Assembly: GCA_013141125.1 (NCBI GenBank)
Contig: JABFRO010000002.1
Location: 124,001 to 188,000, forward strand
Reading direction: 5' to 3'
Source: Methylophilaceae bacterium
GTDB taxonomy: Bacteria > Pseudomonadota > Gammaproteobacteria > Burkholderiales > Methylophilaceae
Length of the DNA: 64,000 nt
The translations under genes and the position numbers were made by a program. A model generated the notes under the pieces. That model saw only the letters and a program-made list of their open reading frames with translations, did not search any database and had not been told where the DNA came from. Shown in pieces: positions 7,113 through 16,111 of this stretch; the first letter of the stretch is position 1; the number at the start of each line of letters is the position of its first letter.

Positions 7113-9617
7113 TTACACCCCTATAAAACCCATATTAGTCACAACCTCTGAAGATAAACCAAACGCCTGGCTGTAATTGGTTTCTCTTAAAAAATAAATG
7201 CCTTCTTTTTGAATCTCCACTATGGCTTCCGCTTGCTCCAGCTTTTTCCATACATTGGGAAAAACATTGACGCTGAATTTCTGTGCCTGCTTGAGTAAAC
7301 CATAATATTTCTTTGCATTAAAATCCTTGCTGACTTTGCAAAGCTCCGCTATCAACTCCTTAGCCTCGCCATATGGCACGATAACAGACTGTGTAGGCGC
7401 ATCAATCGCCTTGAACTGATTGGCTGCTGTTTTAAAGGATTGCATTAGCAATGGTCTTAATCTCTCAGACGCTCGCTCCAGATTTTTAGGCGTGTAGCTA
7501 TTCTTGCCGTTTTGACTGAGCAAATTCAGCAAGGTATCCGTACTACCAATTTCATCTTTAAACGGATATGCCATATCATCTGCACGATCAAAAAAATAAT
7601 AATTAAAGTAGGTTGAAATGCTTTCTGGAGTCAAAACGCTAGCTTGCTCCAAATCATCAAAAACGCGCCGCGCTTTATCTTTTCCTATTTCGATTTCTTT
7701 CAGCAAGTTAGTAGATTCTTTGTCTGGGTTTAGCACATATACAAAACCTTTAACTGGGTTGTCCTGATGGTCTTTTAATTCCCCATGACGATTACAGCGT
7801 CCTGCCGCCTGCGCAATTGAATCCAACCCGGCCAGAAACCGAATAACAGTGGCAAAACTTACATCTACACCTGCTTCAATCAATTGTGTACTGACACACA
7901 TCACGGGCAATTGGCTTGCAAGACGTTTTTTAACGACATCCAGAATGTTTTTTCTATGTGCCGCACATTGGTTAGTGCTTAAATGGAAAAGCGCCTCTTT
8001 ATCAATCCCTTGATTTTCAAAAGCCTGATATAGCTTTTGCGCCCAATCTTTGGTATTTACGATGATTAAACAGCTGCCTTTTTGCTCGAAAGCATCCATT
8101 GCCAAGTTTGCAATTTCTTCACCAGTCCAGCCTTGCGGCTTACATAGGTTTTCAACATTAACGCGCTCTAAAGCATCAAATAATTGAGCAACCTCGGTAA
8201 TGATTTCATTATCAGGTGAAAAATGTAACTGCCCGTTATCAGATATTGGAAGCTGATTCAGCAAAGGCTGGGTCGCCGTGCATAGCACAGTAGTAGTTTT
8301 AGCGTATTCGGTTAAAAAGTTAATGGCGTTACAATAGAGATGCACACAATTAATTGGCAAGGTTTGAATTTCATCAAAAATTAAAACGCTATTGGCCAGC
8401 TGGTGCAATCGACGCACGCTTCGCGTTCCGCCACTAAACAACACTTCTAAAAATTGCACCATGGTGGTAAAGATAATGGGTGAATCCCAATTTTCAGAAG
8501 CCAGTTTGCTGTGCCATGTTTGTTGCTCAGGCTCAAGATTCGAGTGATGCTCCAACACCCAAGACCGAATGTCTCCATCTTCTTCGACTATTTTTCGTAC
8601 GGCATCGGCATTTTGTTCAATGATGGAGGTGTAAGGAATGATGTAAATGATACGTTCCAGATCATGCTTTTTTGCGTGGTGTAAAGCAAAACGTAAACTC
8701 GCTAGTGTTTTGCCGCCGCCAGTTGGCACAGTAAGTGTATAGATGCCTAGTTTGTCCTGTGCGCGATTGAGGCAGGCATCCGAGATTTTTCTGCGAATAA
8801 CATCAATACCCAGTTCACCTTTCAGTGCAGCCAATTTGCTTTCCAAGCGCTTAATGGCAACATCCCATTTTGGCAGCTCCGAGCTCCGCAAACGGGCATT
8901 TTCAGGCGTTTCAAAATCAATGCTATTGATTCTGTCGGCATCTATCAGGCAACTAAATAAAAATCGCGCATAAAAGCCTAAATAAAACTCACGAATACGG
9001 GTACTCAACCGCTGGCCATCATGCGACGCTTTAAGGATGCGATTAATGACAGCGTGCATTTCTTCAATCAAAGTAGCTGTTGCCAAATCTACTGCTTGCT
9101 TAAGTATTTCCTTGTCTGATTTTTCAATACACTCCTTCAGATGGCTTTTTTCATCGAGCTTTCCCATACGTTTTTTAAAATTGTTTTCGCCATCAGGTGA
9201 AAGGCAATCAATCAAGCCACTATGGTGTGAAGCAATACAAAGCGCCAAAATTTGACCACATAACTCGCCCTGCCCCTTGGCATCAAAAGGCTTCAACTGC
9301 TGATAAACCCACTGAGCACCGGCCGAAGAATGGTCAATTTTCCCCTTTAAGCCTTTTGCATCGACATAATCATCCTCGTCGGGATTAATCACTCCGGTAG
9401 CCGACTGAATATATGACTGGAACTGCTGACTATACTTACCAAAATCATGCAGCAAGCCAATAAGCAGCCCAGCACTTGGTAGCCCAAGCTTGGCAGCCAG
9501 CCTTTGGCAAATAACAGACACTTCGGTCAAATGAACACGCAGCTCTTGTTTTTCAGCATCTGATTCGCGTACATGCGCTATAGGTATATCTACTTGCTTA
9601 CCTTCCAATTTATCCAT
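7113..9617 (-). CDS. cas3: CRISPR-associated nuclease-helicase Cas3 (type I-C)
   Basis: A fused HD nuclease and SF2 helicase of about 834 residues. The HD domain shows HLTEV and LLHDFGKYS near residues 29 and 55-60, then SHHSGL. The helicase shows Walker A TVPTGGGKT near 298-305, LIFDEIQTL as motif II, CTATQPLL as motif III, and QAAGRCNRHGE as motif VI. All look intact. I place the start at the ATG at 9617, behind a G-rich ribosome site (GGGGTGGG). Frames reaching 9674 or 9695 would start inside an inverted repeat. It is the first gene of the cas operon; the promoter should lie in 9618-9790. Confidence 0.94.
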   Translation of the reverse strand: MDKLEGKQVDIPIAHVRESDAEKQELRVHLTEVSVICQRLAAKLGLPSAGLLIGLLHDFGKYSQQFQSYIQSATGVINPDEDDYVDAKGLKGKIDHSSAGAQWVYQQLKPFDAKGQGELCGQILALCIASHHSGLIDCLSPDGENNFKKRMGKLDEKSHLKECIEKSDKEILKQAVDLATATLIEEMHAVINRILKASHDGQRLSTRIREFYLGFYARFLFSCLIDADRINSIDFETPENARLRSSELPKWDVAIKRLESKLAALKGELGIDVIRRKISDACLNRAQDKLGIYTLTVPTGGGKTLASLRFALHHAKKHDLERIIYIIPYTSIIEQNADAVRKIVEEDGDIRSWVLEHHSNLEPEQQTWHSKLASENWDSPIIFTTMVQFLEVLFSGGTRSVRRLHQLANSVLIFDEIQTLPINCVHLYCNAINFLTEYAKTTTVLCTATQPLLNQLPISDNGQLHFSPDNEIITEVAQLFDALERVNVENLCKPQGWTGEEIANLAMDAFEQKGSCLIIVNTKDWAQKLYQAFENQGIDKEALFHLSTNQCAAHRKNILDVVKKRLASQLPVMCVSTQLIEAGVDVSFATVIRFLAGLDSIAQAAGRCNRHGELKDHQDNPVKGFVYVLNPDKESTNLLKEIEIGKDKARRVFDDLEQASVLTPESISTYFNYYFFDRADDMAYPFKDEIGSTDTLLNLLSQNGKNSYTPKNLERASERLRPLLMQSFKTAANQFKAIDAPTQSVIVPYGEAKELIAELCKVSKDFNAKKYYGLLKQAQKFSVNVFPNVWKKLEQAEAIVEIQKEGIYFLRETNYSQAFGLSSEVVTNMGFIGV

Positions 9618-9674
9618 CCCACCCCCCAATGTAACCCAACGATCAAAAACAGATTCTTCGCCTTCAGTCACCAT

Positions 9675-9713
9675 TTTGCACAGCCGCAGGGTCAAATCCT
9701 GACCCTGTGCAAA
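9675..9713. repeat. Imperfect inverted repeat upstream of cas3
   Basis: The inner arms AGGGTCA (9688-9694) and TGACCCT (9700-9706) flank a 5-nt loop, and the outer arms TTTGCAC (9675-9681) and GTGCAAA (9707-9713) continue the stem, with 6 extra bases on one side. It lies just ahead of the cas3 start. It could be an operator, a transcription stop, or a short REP-like palindrome; the sequence does not decide. Confidence 0.6.
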
Positions 9714-9791
9714 TTATTTTTTATGGATGGCCGGGCTTTTAGGTGAATATAGCGGGCGGCTTGGGTTGCGGGCGTGTTTGGCAAGCCGCGT

Positions 9792-10730
9792 TTATTTGCC
9801 CTGGCAGCATTTTTTGAATTTTTTTCCGCTGCCGCAGGGGCAGGGGTCGTTGCGTCCGGTTTTGGGTTCCGGGCGAATGTAAGGTGCCTCATAAAATTGC
9901 AGGTCCTCTTCGCTTAGGGTTCCGGCCAATGGATGCAGTCTGGCTTGTTCATCTTCTTTCGCCCAGCGTTGCTGGCGCTCGGCGATGGCTTGCGGGTTGT
10001 AGAATGACCAGGCATCGTGGGTTGCCAAGTATAAGGATCGTTTATTGGGTTCGGCATAGGCTTTGTTGATATCGTCCTCATCGAAATGCAAAACCCATCC
10101 ACTTTGTCTGGAGGCCATATTTTCCAGCAAGGCACGATATTCTTCGCGCGGATAATCGAGCAGTTTGCTGGAACAGAACAGGCGTAATTCCCAGTCTTCT
10201 TCTTCATTGGCGACGATGCCCGCTACCCAGGCCAATGCTTCATTCAGGACTTTGTCATCCATCTGTGCCGAGAGGTCGGTTGTGGTTTCCACGGCGTAGT
10301 AGCGGGAATAGCAATTCAGGCTTGCATCCATGCCCAGTTCGCGCAAGGCATTTAGTACGCCGGGGGGCTTGTTGATGAAGAATTGTGTCCAGAGTCCTGC
10401 CAACCATTCTTGTAGATTGTCATCTTCCTCAATCGCCATTCGGTGCATCATTTTCGGCAGTAGCCATCCGGCCTGTTCGCCGGGGATGATGCCAAGAATC
10501 ATGACTGTGTGCAGGCGTAGCCACCATTTGCCATCTAAACCTTCCTTCTGCCAAAGGTCGCCACTGTCGTGCAGGCCTTGCAGGTAGTGCACCATTTCTT
10601 CGCCGCGTTTGACACAGGCATCAATGAGGTTGCGCGGTGCGCGATCTTCATTTTCAATGAGAAGGTCTATCAGTTCCGCTGGCGTTTGATGGCTGAGTTC
10701 CTGTTCGGTGTATTCGGGTAGTGCGGTCAT
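9792..10730 (-). CDS. SEC-C metal-binding motif protein
   Basis: A 312-residue soluble protein ending in a complete SEC-C zinc motif, [20 protein letters not shown], as found at the end of SecA and in many proteins of unknown role. The rest is mostly helical and resembles the DUF1186-like proteins that carry this tail. I chose the ATG at 10730 ([10 protein letters not shown]) with AAGAGAC in front, not the frame extension to 10766. It is read in the same direction as the cas operon but separated from it by the inverted repeat. It does not look like a known Cas accessory protein. Confidence 0.8.
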   Translation of the reverse strand: MTALPEYTEQELSHQTPAELIDLLIENEDRAPRNLIDACVKRGEEMVHYLQGLHDSGDLWQKEGLDGKWWLRLHTVMILGIIPGEQAGWLLPKMMHRMAIEEDDNLQEWLAGLWTQFFINKPPGVLNALRELGMDASLNCYSRYYAVETTTDLSAQMDDKVLNEALAWVAGIVANEEEDWELRLFCSSKLLDYPREEYRALLENMASRQSGWVLHFDEDDINKAYAEPNKRSLYLATHDAWSFYNPQAIAERQQRWAKEDEQARLHPLAGTLSEEDLQFYEAPYIRPEPKTGRNDPCPCGSGKKFKKCCQGK

Positions 10731-10867
10731 ATTGTCTCTTGGTTTAAATGGATGGAAGCCGTCCAATCGTCGCTTTCAGCTGCGCCTGAAGTTTTAAGAG
10801 CAATAATTTTGATTTCAGGCATGTGTCGCATCATGCCCGTGTGTTAAGTTCGCGTGAATCGGCTGTG

Positions 10868-11371
10868 TCAGCTCACCCGATGAAATTGTGTGGCGTGGCA
10901 TTTCGGACATGGCGGAATATGCCCGGGTTTATGGAAATGCAATTTCTCACCGCATTGATCGCAGGCCAATGTGCCTATGCCGATGACTTCACCCGTTTGA
11001 TAGCCCGCTTGCTCGGCGGTCAGTTTTAACTGTAAAAGTTCAGTGGTAGTTTGATCCGCTGCTTGCGAAAACTTGTCCCAGAAAGCTTGTTCGATCAAAT
11101 GCAGATCAAAGCCCAGCCAGCTTTTCAGTTCTTCGCCGGTATGTTGCAGGTAGCTTGAGGCATCGGCCAGGTCGCGCTTTATATATTGCTCCAGCAGCAC
11201 TATTTCATCGGCACTCAAATCATAAAGGGCCGATGCATCTTGCTTGATTTCATCTACGACGTGTTGCACCACCACTTCGCCTTGATGGGTTTTTTGTGAC
11301 AATTTATCCAGCAAGTGTTCATACGCTTTGGTTATAGCGCTAGCGTTGCCTGATTTAGGTGCGTTGCTCAT
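10868..11371 (-). CDS. YbeL-like zinc-ribbon protein (DUF1451)
   Basis: A 167-residue protein with a helical N-terminal part and a C-terminal zinc ribbon made of two CxxC pairs, CDQCG and CPKCH, around residues 138-161. This arrangement fits the DUF1451/YbeL family, whose role is not known. A GAGGAAA ribosome site precedes the ATG. The gene is a single unit between unrelated small genes. Confidence 0.8.
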   Translation of the reverse strand: MSNAPKSGNASAITKAYEHLLDKLSQKTHQGEVVVQHVVDEIKQDASALYDLSADEIVLLEQYIKRDLADASSYLQHTGEELKSWLGFDLHLIEQAFWDKFSQAADQTTTELLQLKLTAEQAGYQTGEVIGIGTLACDQCGEKLHFHKPGHIPPCPKCHATQFHRVS

Positions 11372-11422
11372 TTTTGGTTTCCTCGGATTTGTTTTTTGAT
11401 AAATGGATTATAGAAATGCCTT

Positions 11423-11671
11423 TTAGTCGTTACGCTCTAATTGCTGGCTGATTGCGTTAAGTTCTTCACCTGAGTCAGTAAAGTCCTCATATTGGTTTTT
11501 ACTGCTGGCATACCAATAGCGGCTATTGCTTTCATCACCTTCGATTTTGTGTAATACGGCATGTATCCAGCAAGCGATTGAATCGTCACGCACTTGTACT
11601 ATTTTATGCGCCAAATCCCAATCGCCCGCTTGCGCATGTTTGATGGCTAATTTCAAATATTCATTTGACAT
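11423..11671 (-). CDS. Small conserved-looking protein of unknown function
   Basis: An 82-residue protein with no signal peptide and no membrane segment. It has a helical repeat-like layout: AGDWDLAHKIVQ, then AxWIHAVLHKIEGD, then NSRYWY. I do not recognise a named family. The start at 11671 is fixed by a strong GGAGG ribosome site 6 bp upstream; the longer frame to 11761 lies in the next gene. It begins 23 bp after the methionine synthase reactivation gene, so the two may share a transcript. Confidence 0.7.
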   Translation of the reverse strand: MSNEYLKLAIKHAQAGDWDLAHKIVQVRDDSIACWIHAVLHKIEGDESNSRYWYASSKNQYEDFTDSGEELNAISQQLERND

Positions 11672-11694
11672 AAAAACCTCCTGACGACAGCCTG

Positions 11695-12525
11695 CTAGAC
11701 ACCAAAGTATTTGGCATTCGGATGATGCACAATAATGGCGCTGGTGGTTTCTTCCGGCCATAGCTGGTCTTCATCGCCCAGCACGACTTTAATGCGCTCG
11801 GCTTCCAGCAAATCCAGAATCTTGTCCTGATCGTGCAGGTTGGGGCAGGCCGGGTAGCCAAACGAATAGCGGCTGCCGCGATAATGTTGCTTAATCATTT
11901 CGGATAGTTCGCGTGCATCTTCACGGCCATAGCCCAGTTCTACACGGATACGTTTGTGGATGAATTCGGCCATGCCTTCCGCGCCTTCCGCGTTGAGGCC
12001 GTGCCAATACAGATATTCCTTGTAATTGTCTTGCGCAAATAGCTCCCGCGCATAGTCGGAAGCGCGCTGACCTACGGTGACCAATTGAAAGGCTACCACG
12101 TCAATTTCGCCACTTTCAACCGGGCGAAAAAAATCAGCAATGCATAATTTGCGCTCTGTGGTTTGGCGCGGAAAAGTAAAGCGGCAACGCTCTTCACCAC
12201 CTTCGGGTTTCGCATAAATTATTAGCTGTTCGCCCTGTGATTGACATGGGAAGTAGCCATAGACGGCTTGCGCCACCTGTATTTGTTCACGATCACTTTG
12301 CTCAATCAATCTTGTCAGGATGGGGTCAACTTCATGGCGGATATAGTTACGATATTCTTCTTCTGTGTAGCCCTTGGTTTTAAAGCCCCACTGGAATTTA
12401 TACAGCGCCGTTTTATTGATATACGGCAAAACCGCCTTCATGGGGACTTTGTCTATGCATTTTGCCCCCCAAAATGGCGGAACTGGAATAGGGTTGTCGT
12501 TGAGGGTGGCGGAGCGCTGAGTCAT
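11695..12525 (-). CDS. Methionine synthase reactivation (AdoMet-binding) domain, free-standing
   Basis: This 276-residue protein matches the C-terminal activation domain of MetH, which uses AdoMet and a reduced flavoprotein to repair oxidised cobalamin. It begins with PIPVPPFWGAK, has the helical MAEFIHKRIR segment, and then RGSRYSFGYPACPNL, where the AdoMet-binding Arg and Gly-Tyr lie, followed by LDLLEAERI and TSAIIVHHPNAKYF at the end. The catalytic part lies on the other strand with its start about 120 bp away. The ATG at 12525 is chosen because the upstream extension to 12606 needs a TTG. A free-standing reactivation domain is known from Thermotoga. Confidence 0.92.
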   Translation of the reverse strand: MTQRSATLNDNPIPVPPFWGAKCIDKVPMKAVLPYINKTALYKFQWGFKTKGYTEEEYRNYIRHEVDPILTRLIEQSDREQIQVAQAVYGYFPCQSQGEQLIIYAKPEGGEERCRFTFPRQTTERKLCIADFFRPVESGEIDVVAFQLVTVGQRASDYARELFAQDNYKEYLYWHGLNAEGAEGMAEFIHKRIRVELGYGREDARELSEMIKQHYRGSRYSFGYPACPNLHDQDKILDLLEAERIKVVLGDEDQLWPEETTSAIIVHHPNAKYFGV

Positions 12526-12645
12526 GTAAGAATTAACCACTTTATTTGAAGGTGTTTTATAGGAGGGCTGTACGGCACTCGCTATGATAAAATACTTTAC
12601 TACCAATACGTTAGAATAAATAGTTCAAAAGTGACGAAACCAAAA

Positions 12646-15198
12646 ATGACGAAACCCAGCTTTATTGAAAGATTAAAACAAAACGTGCTGCTGTGTGATG
12701 GTGGTACGGGTACTTTAATTCAGGCCGTTGAATGGGATGTGGAAAAAGATTTTGCGGGCTTGGAAAACTGCTCGGAAATTCTTGTCGTAACCCGTCCTGA
12801 TTTTGTCGAATCCATGCACCGCACTTATTTCGAGGCCGGTGCGGATTGCGTAGAAACCAACTCTTTCGGTGCAAATAAAGTAGTTTTCGCAGAATTTGAC
12901 CTCACTGAACGCACTTATGAATTGAATAAAATTGCCGCTGAAATCGCGTGTAAAGTCGCCGCCGAGTTCAGTACGCCGGAATGGCCGCGTTATGTACTAG
13001 GCTCTATTGGGCCCGGCACCAAGCTCGCGAGCCTTGGCCATGCTAGCTATGACGTTCTGGAAGATTCTTACGCTGAGCAGGCGCGCGGTCTGATTGATGG
13101 CGGCATAGATTGCTTTTTGCTGGAAACCAATCAGGATTTGTTGACCATTAAAGCCGCTGTTAACGGCTGCAAAATCGCGCGCGCCGAGAAAAGTCGTACT
13201 GACCTGCCTATTTTTGTACAAGTGACCATAGAAACCACAGGCACCATGCTGGTGGGAAGTGATATTGCCTGCGCCTGCACCAGCATAGACGCGCTGGATG
13301 TCGAGGGCATGGGACTGAATTGTGCTACCGGCCCGGTAGAAATGGCAGAGCATGTGAAGTATCTGGGCGAGCACTGGCCGCGCATGATTTCGGTCATGCC
13401 GAATGCGGGCTTGCCCATGCTCGTGGATGGCAAGACCGAATACCCGCTGCAACCGTTTGAACTTTGCGATTGGCAACAACGCTTTATTGAAGAAGATGGT
13501 GTTAATTTGATTGGCGGCTGTTGTGGCACCACGCCTGCGCATATTCAAGAACTGCGAGCCATGCTGGATGCACGTGCCGAAAAAGCGCCGATTGATAGGG
13601 AGGTGGTGTGGGAGCCCTCGGTGGCTTCGCTTTACACCTCCGTCGCCTTGCGTCAAGAAAACGCCGTGTTTGCCATAGGTGAGCGCAGCAATGCGAACGG
13701 CTCCAAAAAGTTCAGGGATTTATTAAACGAAGAAGATTGGGATTCATTGGTGGCCATAGGCCGCGATCAAGTGCGTGAAGGCTCGCACGCGCTTGATGTC
13801 TGCACCGCTTATGTCGGTCGCCCGGAAGTAGCTGATATGAGTGAAGTGCTGACGCGCTATCGCGGGCAGATTACTGTGCCTATCGTCATTGATTCCACCG
13901 AAACGCCCGTGCTGGAAGCTGCGTTAAAGCTGATTGGTGGCAAGGCGATTATCAACTCCATTAACTTTGAAGATGGCGAAGAGCGCGCTGAAACCGTTCT
14001 TAAACTGGCCAAAAAGTTTGGCGCGGCGGTGATTGCTTTGACCATTGATGAAGATGGTATGGCCAAGGAGGTGGACGACAAGCTGCGTGTCGCGCATCGC
14101 TTATATGATTTTGCCGTCAATAAACACGGCTTGCCTGCTTCGGATTTAATGTTTGATCCGCTCACTTTCACCATTTGTACCGGCGTGGAAGAAGACCGTA
14201 ACCACGGCGTTAATACCCTGAATGCGATTGAGCGTATCCGTAAAGAGCTGCCTGATTGCCAGGTGATGTTAGGGCTTTCCAACATCAGCTTCGGCCTGAA
14301 TCCGGCGGCGCGTCATGTTTTGAATTCTGTTTTTTTGGCTCACGCGCAAAAACGTGGCATGACGGCGGCGATTATTCATGTCTCGAAAATCATGCCTTTG
14401 CACAAAATCGACGACGCACAACGCGAAGCCGCTGAAGATTTGATTTTCAACCATTCGCGCGACGGCCGTGATCCGTTGCTGTATTACGTGGATTTATTCA
14501 AAGATATAAAACTGACGGAAGTCGTCAAAAAACGTCCTGAGACCATAGAAGAAATTCTCAAGCAACGTATTATTGATGGTGATAAAACCGGCCTGAACGA
14601 TGATCTGGACAAGGCCATGGAAACCTATGCGCCGCTAGCCATCATCAACGAGTTGCTACTGGATGGAATGCGTGTAGTGGGCGAGCTATTTGGCTCAGGT
14701 GAAATGCAGCTACCCTTCGTACTGCAAAGTGCCGAGACCATGAAAGCTGCTGTGGCTTATCTGGAAAAGTTCATGGAGAAAATTGAAGGTCAGGAAAAAG
14801 GGATTTTGGTCTTGGCGACAGTCAAAGGCGATGTGCATGACATCGGCAAAAACCTGGTGGATATTATCCTCACCAACAACGGCTATAAAGTCATTAATCT
14901 CGGCATCAAACAACCCATAGGCAACATCATGGAGGCCGTGCGTATGCATGCCGCCGACGCGATTGGCATGTCCGGCCTGCTGGTGAAATCGACCGTTATC
15001 ATGAAAGAAAACCTGAGCGAGATGAAAAAAGAAGGGATTGATATTCCTGTGCTGCTGGGCGGCGCGGCGCTCACTCGTAAATATGTGCAAGAAGATTGCC
15101 GCATGGTCTACACTAACCCGGATCAGGTGCATTACGCCAAGGATGCATTTGCGGGCTTGACGCTGATGAATGAGATTATGTCGGCGAAAGCGGCTTAA
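12646..15198 (+). CDS. metH: Cobalamin-dependent methionine synthase MetH, catalytic part lacking the reactivation domain
   Basis: An 850-residue protein with three MetH modules. The homocysteine module begins LLCDGGTGT and has zinc cysteines in GLNCATGP and GGCCGTTP. The folate module contains IGERSNANGSKKF and a TIM-barrel pattern. The cobalamin module has DVHDIGKN, the lower-ligand DxHxxG motif, followed by GMSGLLVKS and LLGGAALTR. It stops after the cobalamin domain, so it is about 380 residues shorter than the E. coli enzyme; the missing part is the divergent gene at 11695-12525. A GTG at 12631 is an alternative start. No riboswitch is visible upstream. Confidence 0.95.
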   Translation: MTKPSFIERLKQNVLLCDGGTGTLIQAVEWDVEKDFAGLENCSEILVVTRPDFVESMHRTYFEAGADCVETNSFGANKVVFAEFDLTERTYELNKIAAEIACKVAAEFSTPEWPRYVLGSIGPGTKLASLGHASYDVLEDSYAEQARGLIDGGIDCFLLETNQDLLTIKAAVNGCKIARAEKSRTDLPIFVQVTIETTGTMLVGSDIACACTSIDALDVEGMGLNCATGPVEMAEHVKYLGEHWPRMISVMPNAGLPMLVDGKTEYPLQPFELCDWQQRFIEEDGVNLIGGCCGTTPAHIQELRAMLDARAEKAPIDREVVWEPSVASLYTSVALRQENAVFAIGERSNANGSKKFRDLLNEEDWDSLVAIGRDQVREGSHALDVCTAYVGRPEVADMSEVLTRYRGQITVPIVIDSTETPVLEAALKLIGGKAIINSINFEDGEERAETVLKLAKKFGAAVIALTIDEDGMAKEVDDKLRVAHRLYDFAVNKHGLPASDLMFDPLTFTICTGVEEDRNHGVNTLNAIERIRKELPDCQVMLGLSNISFGLNPAARHVLNSVFLAHAQKRGMTAAIIHVSKIMPLHKIDDAQREAAEDLIFNHSRDGRDPLLYYVDLFKDIKLTEVVKKRPETIEEILKQRIIDGDKTGLNDDLDKAMETYAPLAIINELLLDGMRVVGELFGSGEMQLPFVLQSAETMKAAVAYLEKFMEKIEGQEKGILVLATVKGDVHDIGKNLVDIILTNNGYKVINLGIKQPIGNIMEAVRMHAADAIGMSGLLVKSTVIMKENLSEMKKEGIDIPVLLGGAALTRKYVQEDCRMVYTNPDQVHYAKDAFAGLTLMNEIMSAKAA

Positions 15199-15233
15199 CC
15201 TACGGTGTTTCACATAGGGTCTATTTTCTGATT

Positions 15234-16070
15234 TTATTTTTTCTGAAGTAAATCACGCAAATAATTACTGGGAATGGCGTAAGTGATGCCGCTGGGTTGC
15301 GTCAATGCGGTTTCTTTCAGTCCTTTGACAAAAACCATGTTGATGATTCCATAGACATTGCCGGTTTCAGGATCAAATACCGGACTTCCGCTATTGCCGG
15401 GGTAAGCGGTGCCATCCAGCTGAAAAATAGTAAAAGCGGATTTTTTTAGTTGCGCAATCATTTTTGCGTCGAGGCGATTGGAATTGAGCGCTGGCAAAAT
15501 AATTGGCGTAATTGAAGATAACATGCCGCGATGCGTTACCGGATGAAATCCAAGCACCATGCTGATGGGAAAGCCGGTGAAGGCCAGCATTTGCCCTTCG
15601 CGTGCTGTGGATGAATCTGCCAATGTCATCGCGGGAAGCGGTTCTCCGCTGATTTTGAGTAGCGCAAGATCATGCTCTTTATCCAGGGCGACTTTCACGG
15701 CGCTTCTCAGTTCGGTTTCATTGCCCTTTGCGATGATAACGACTAGCGATTCCATTTTTTCGGCATCCACAGATTCCGGCGCGACATGGGCGTTGGTGAC
15801 TACCAGCGTTCCATCACCCACCACAAACCCAGTTCCCATGAAATTTACCGGCGGGCTGCGCATTTTTTGAAAAGTGGCAATGCCCACAATAGAAGGTTTG
15901 ATAGCCGCAATCGTCTGCGTTAATTCAGCACTCCAAGCTAAGTTTGCACCCCATGCCAAGCTTGCACCCCAAGCCAGGCATGCGCTCAAGGCGAAAATAA
16001 AATAACCAAAAATCAAACTTGTTTTGATGATGAGTACATTGCGAATATTCAACATGATTTTGTGATTCAT
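15234..16070 (-). CDS. Secreted trypsin-like serine protease
   Basis: A 278-residue S1-type protease with an N-terminal hydrophobic segment (residues 12-32) and the catalytic triad His in VTNAHV, Asp in KEHDLALL and Ser in GNSGSPV. It has no PDZ domain. Just after the signal segment it carries a short tandem repeat, SLAWGANLAWSAEL and a preceding CLAWGA unit, coded by 18-bp DNA repeats. An AGGAGA ribosome site precedes the ATG. It follows pilU by 41 bp on the same strand. The substrate is unknown. Confidence 0.85.
   Translation of the reverse strand: MNHKIMLNIRNVLIIKTSLIFGYFIFALSACLAWGASLAWGANLAWSAELTQTIAAIKPSIVGIATFQKMRSPPVNFMGTGFVVGDGTLVVTNAHVAPESVDAEKMESLVVIIAKGNETELRSAVKVALDKEHDLALLKISGEPLPAMTLADSSTAREGQMLAFTGFPISMVLGFHPVTHRGMLSSITPIILPALNSNRLDAKMIAQLKKSAFTIFQLDGTAYPGNSGSPVFDPETGNVYGIINMVFVKGLKETALTQPSGITYAIPSNYLRDLLQKK
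15928..15993. repeat. 18-bp tandem repeat coding for LAWGA units
   Basis: Two clear adjacent 18-bp units (15940-15957 and 15958-15975) differ at two positions, with weaker partial copies on both sides. They lie in frame inside the secreted protease gene, so copy-number changes would not break the frame. Confidence 0.7.
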
Positions 16071-16111
16071 TATGGTCTCCTAATGTACGCATTAATTGGT
16101 GTGTTGCGTGC

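Noticed and set aside
12526-12645. Cobalamin riboswitch for the methionine synthase genes
   Set aside because: The divergent space is only about 120 bp and shows no B12 box on either strand.
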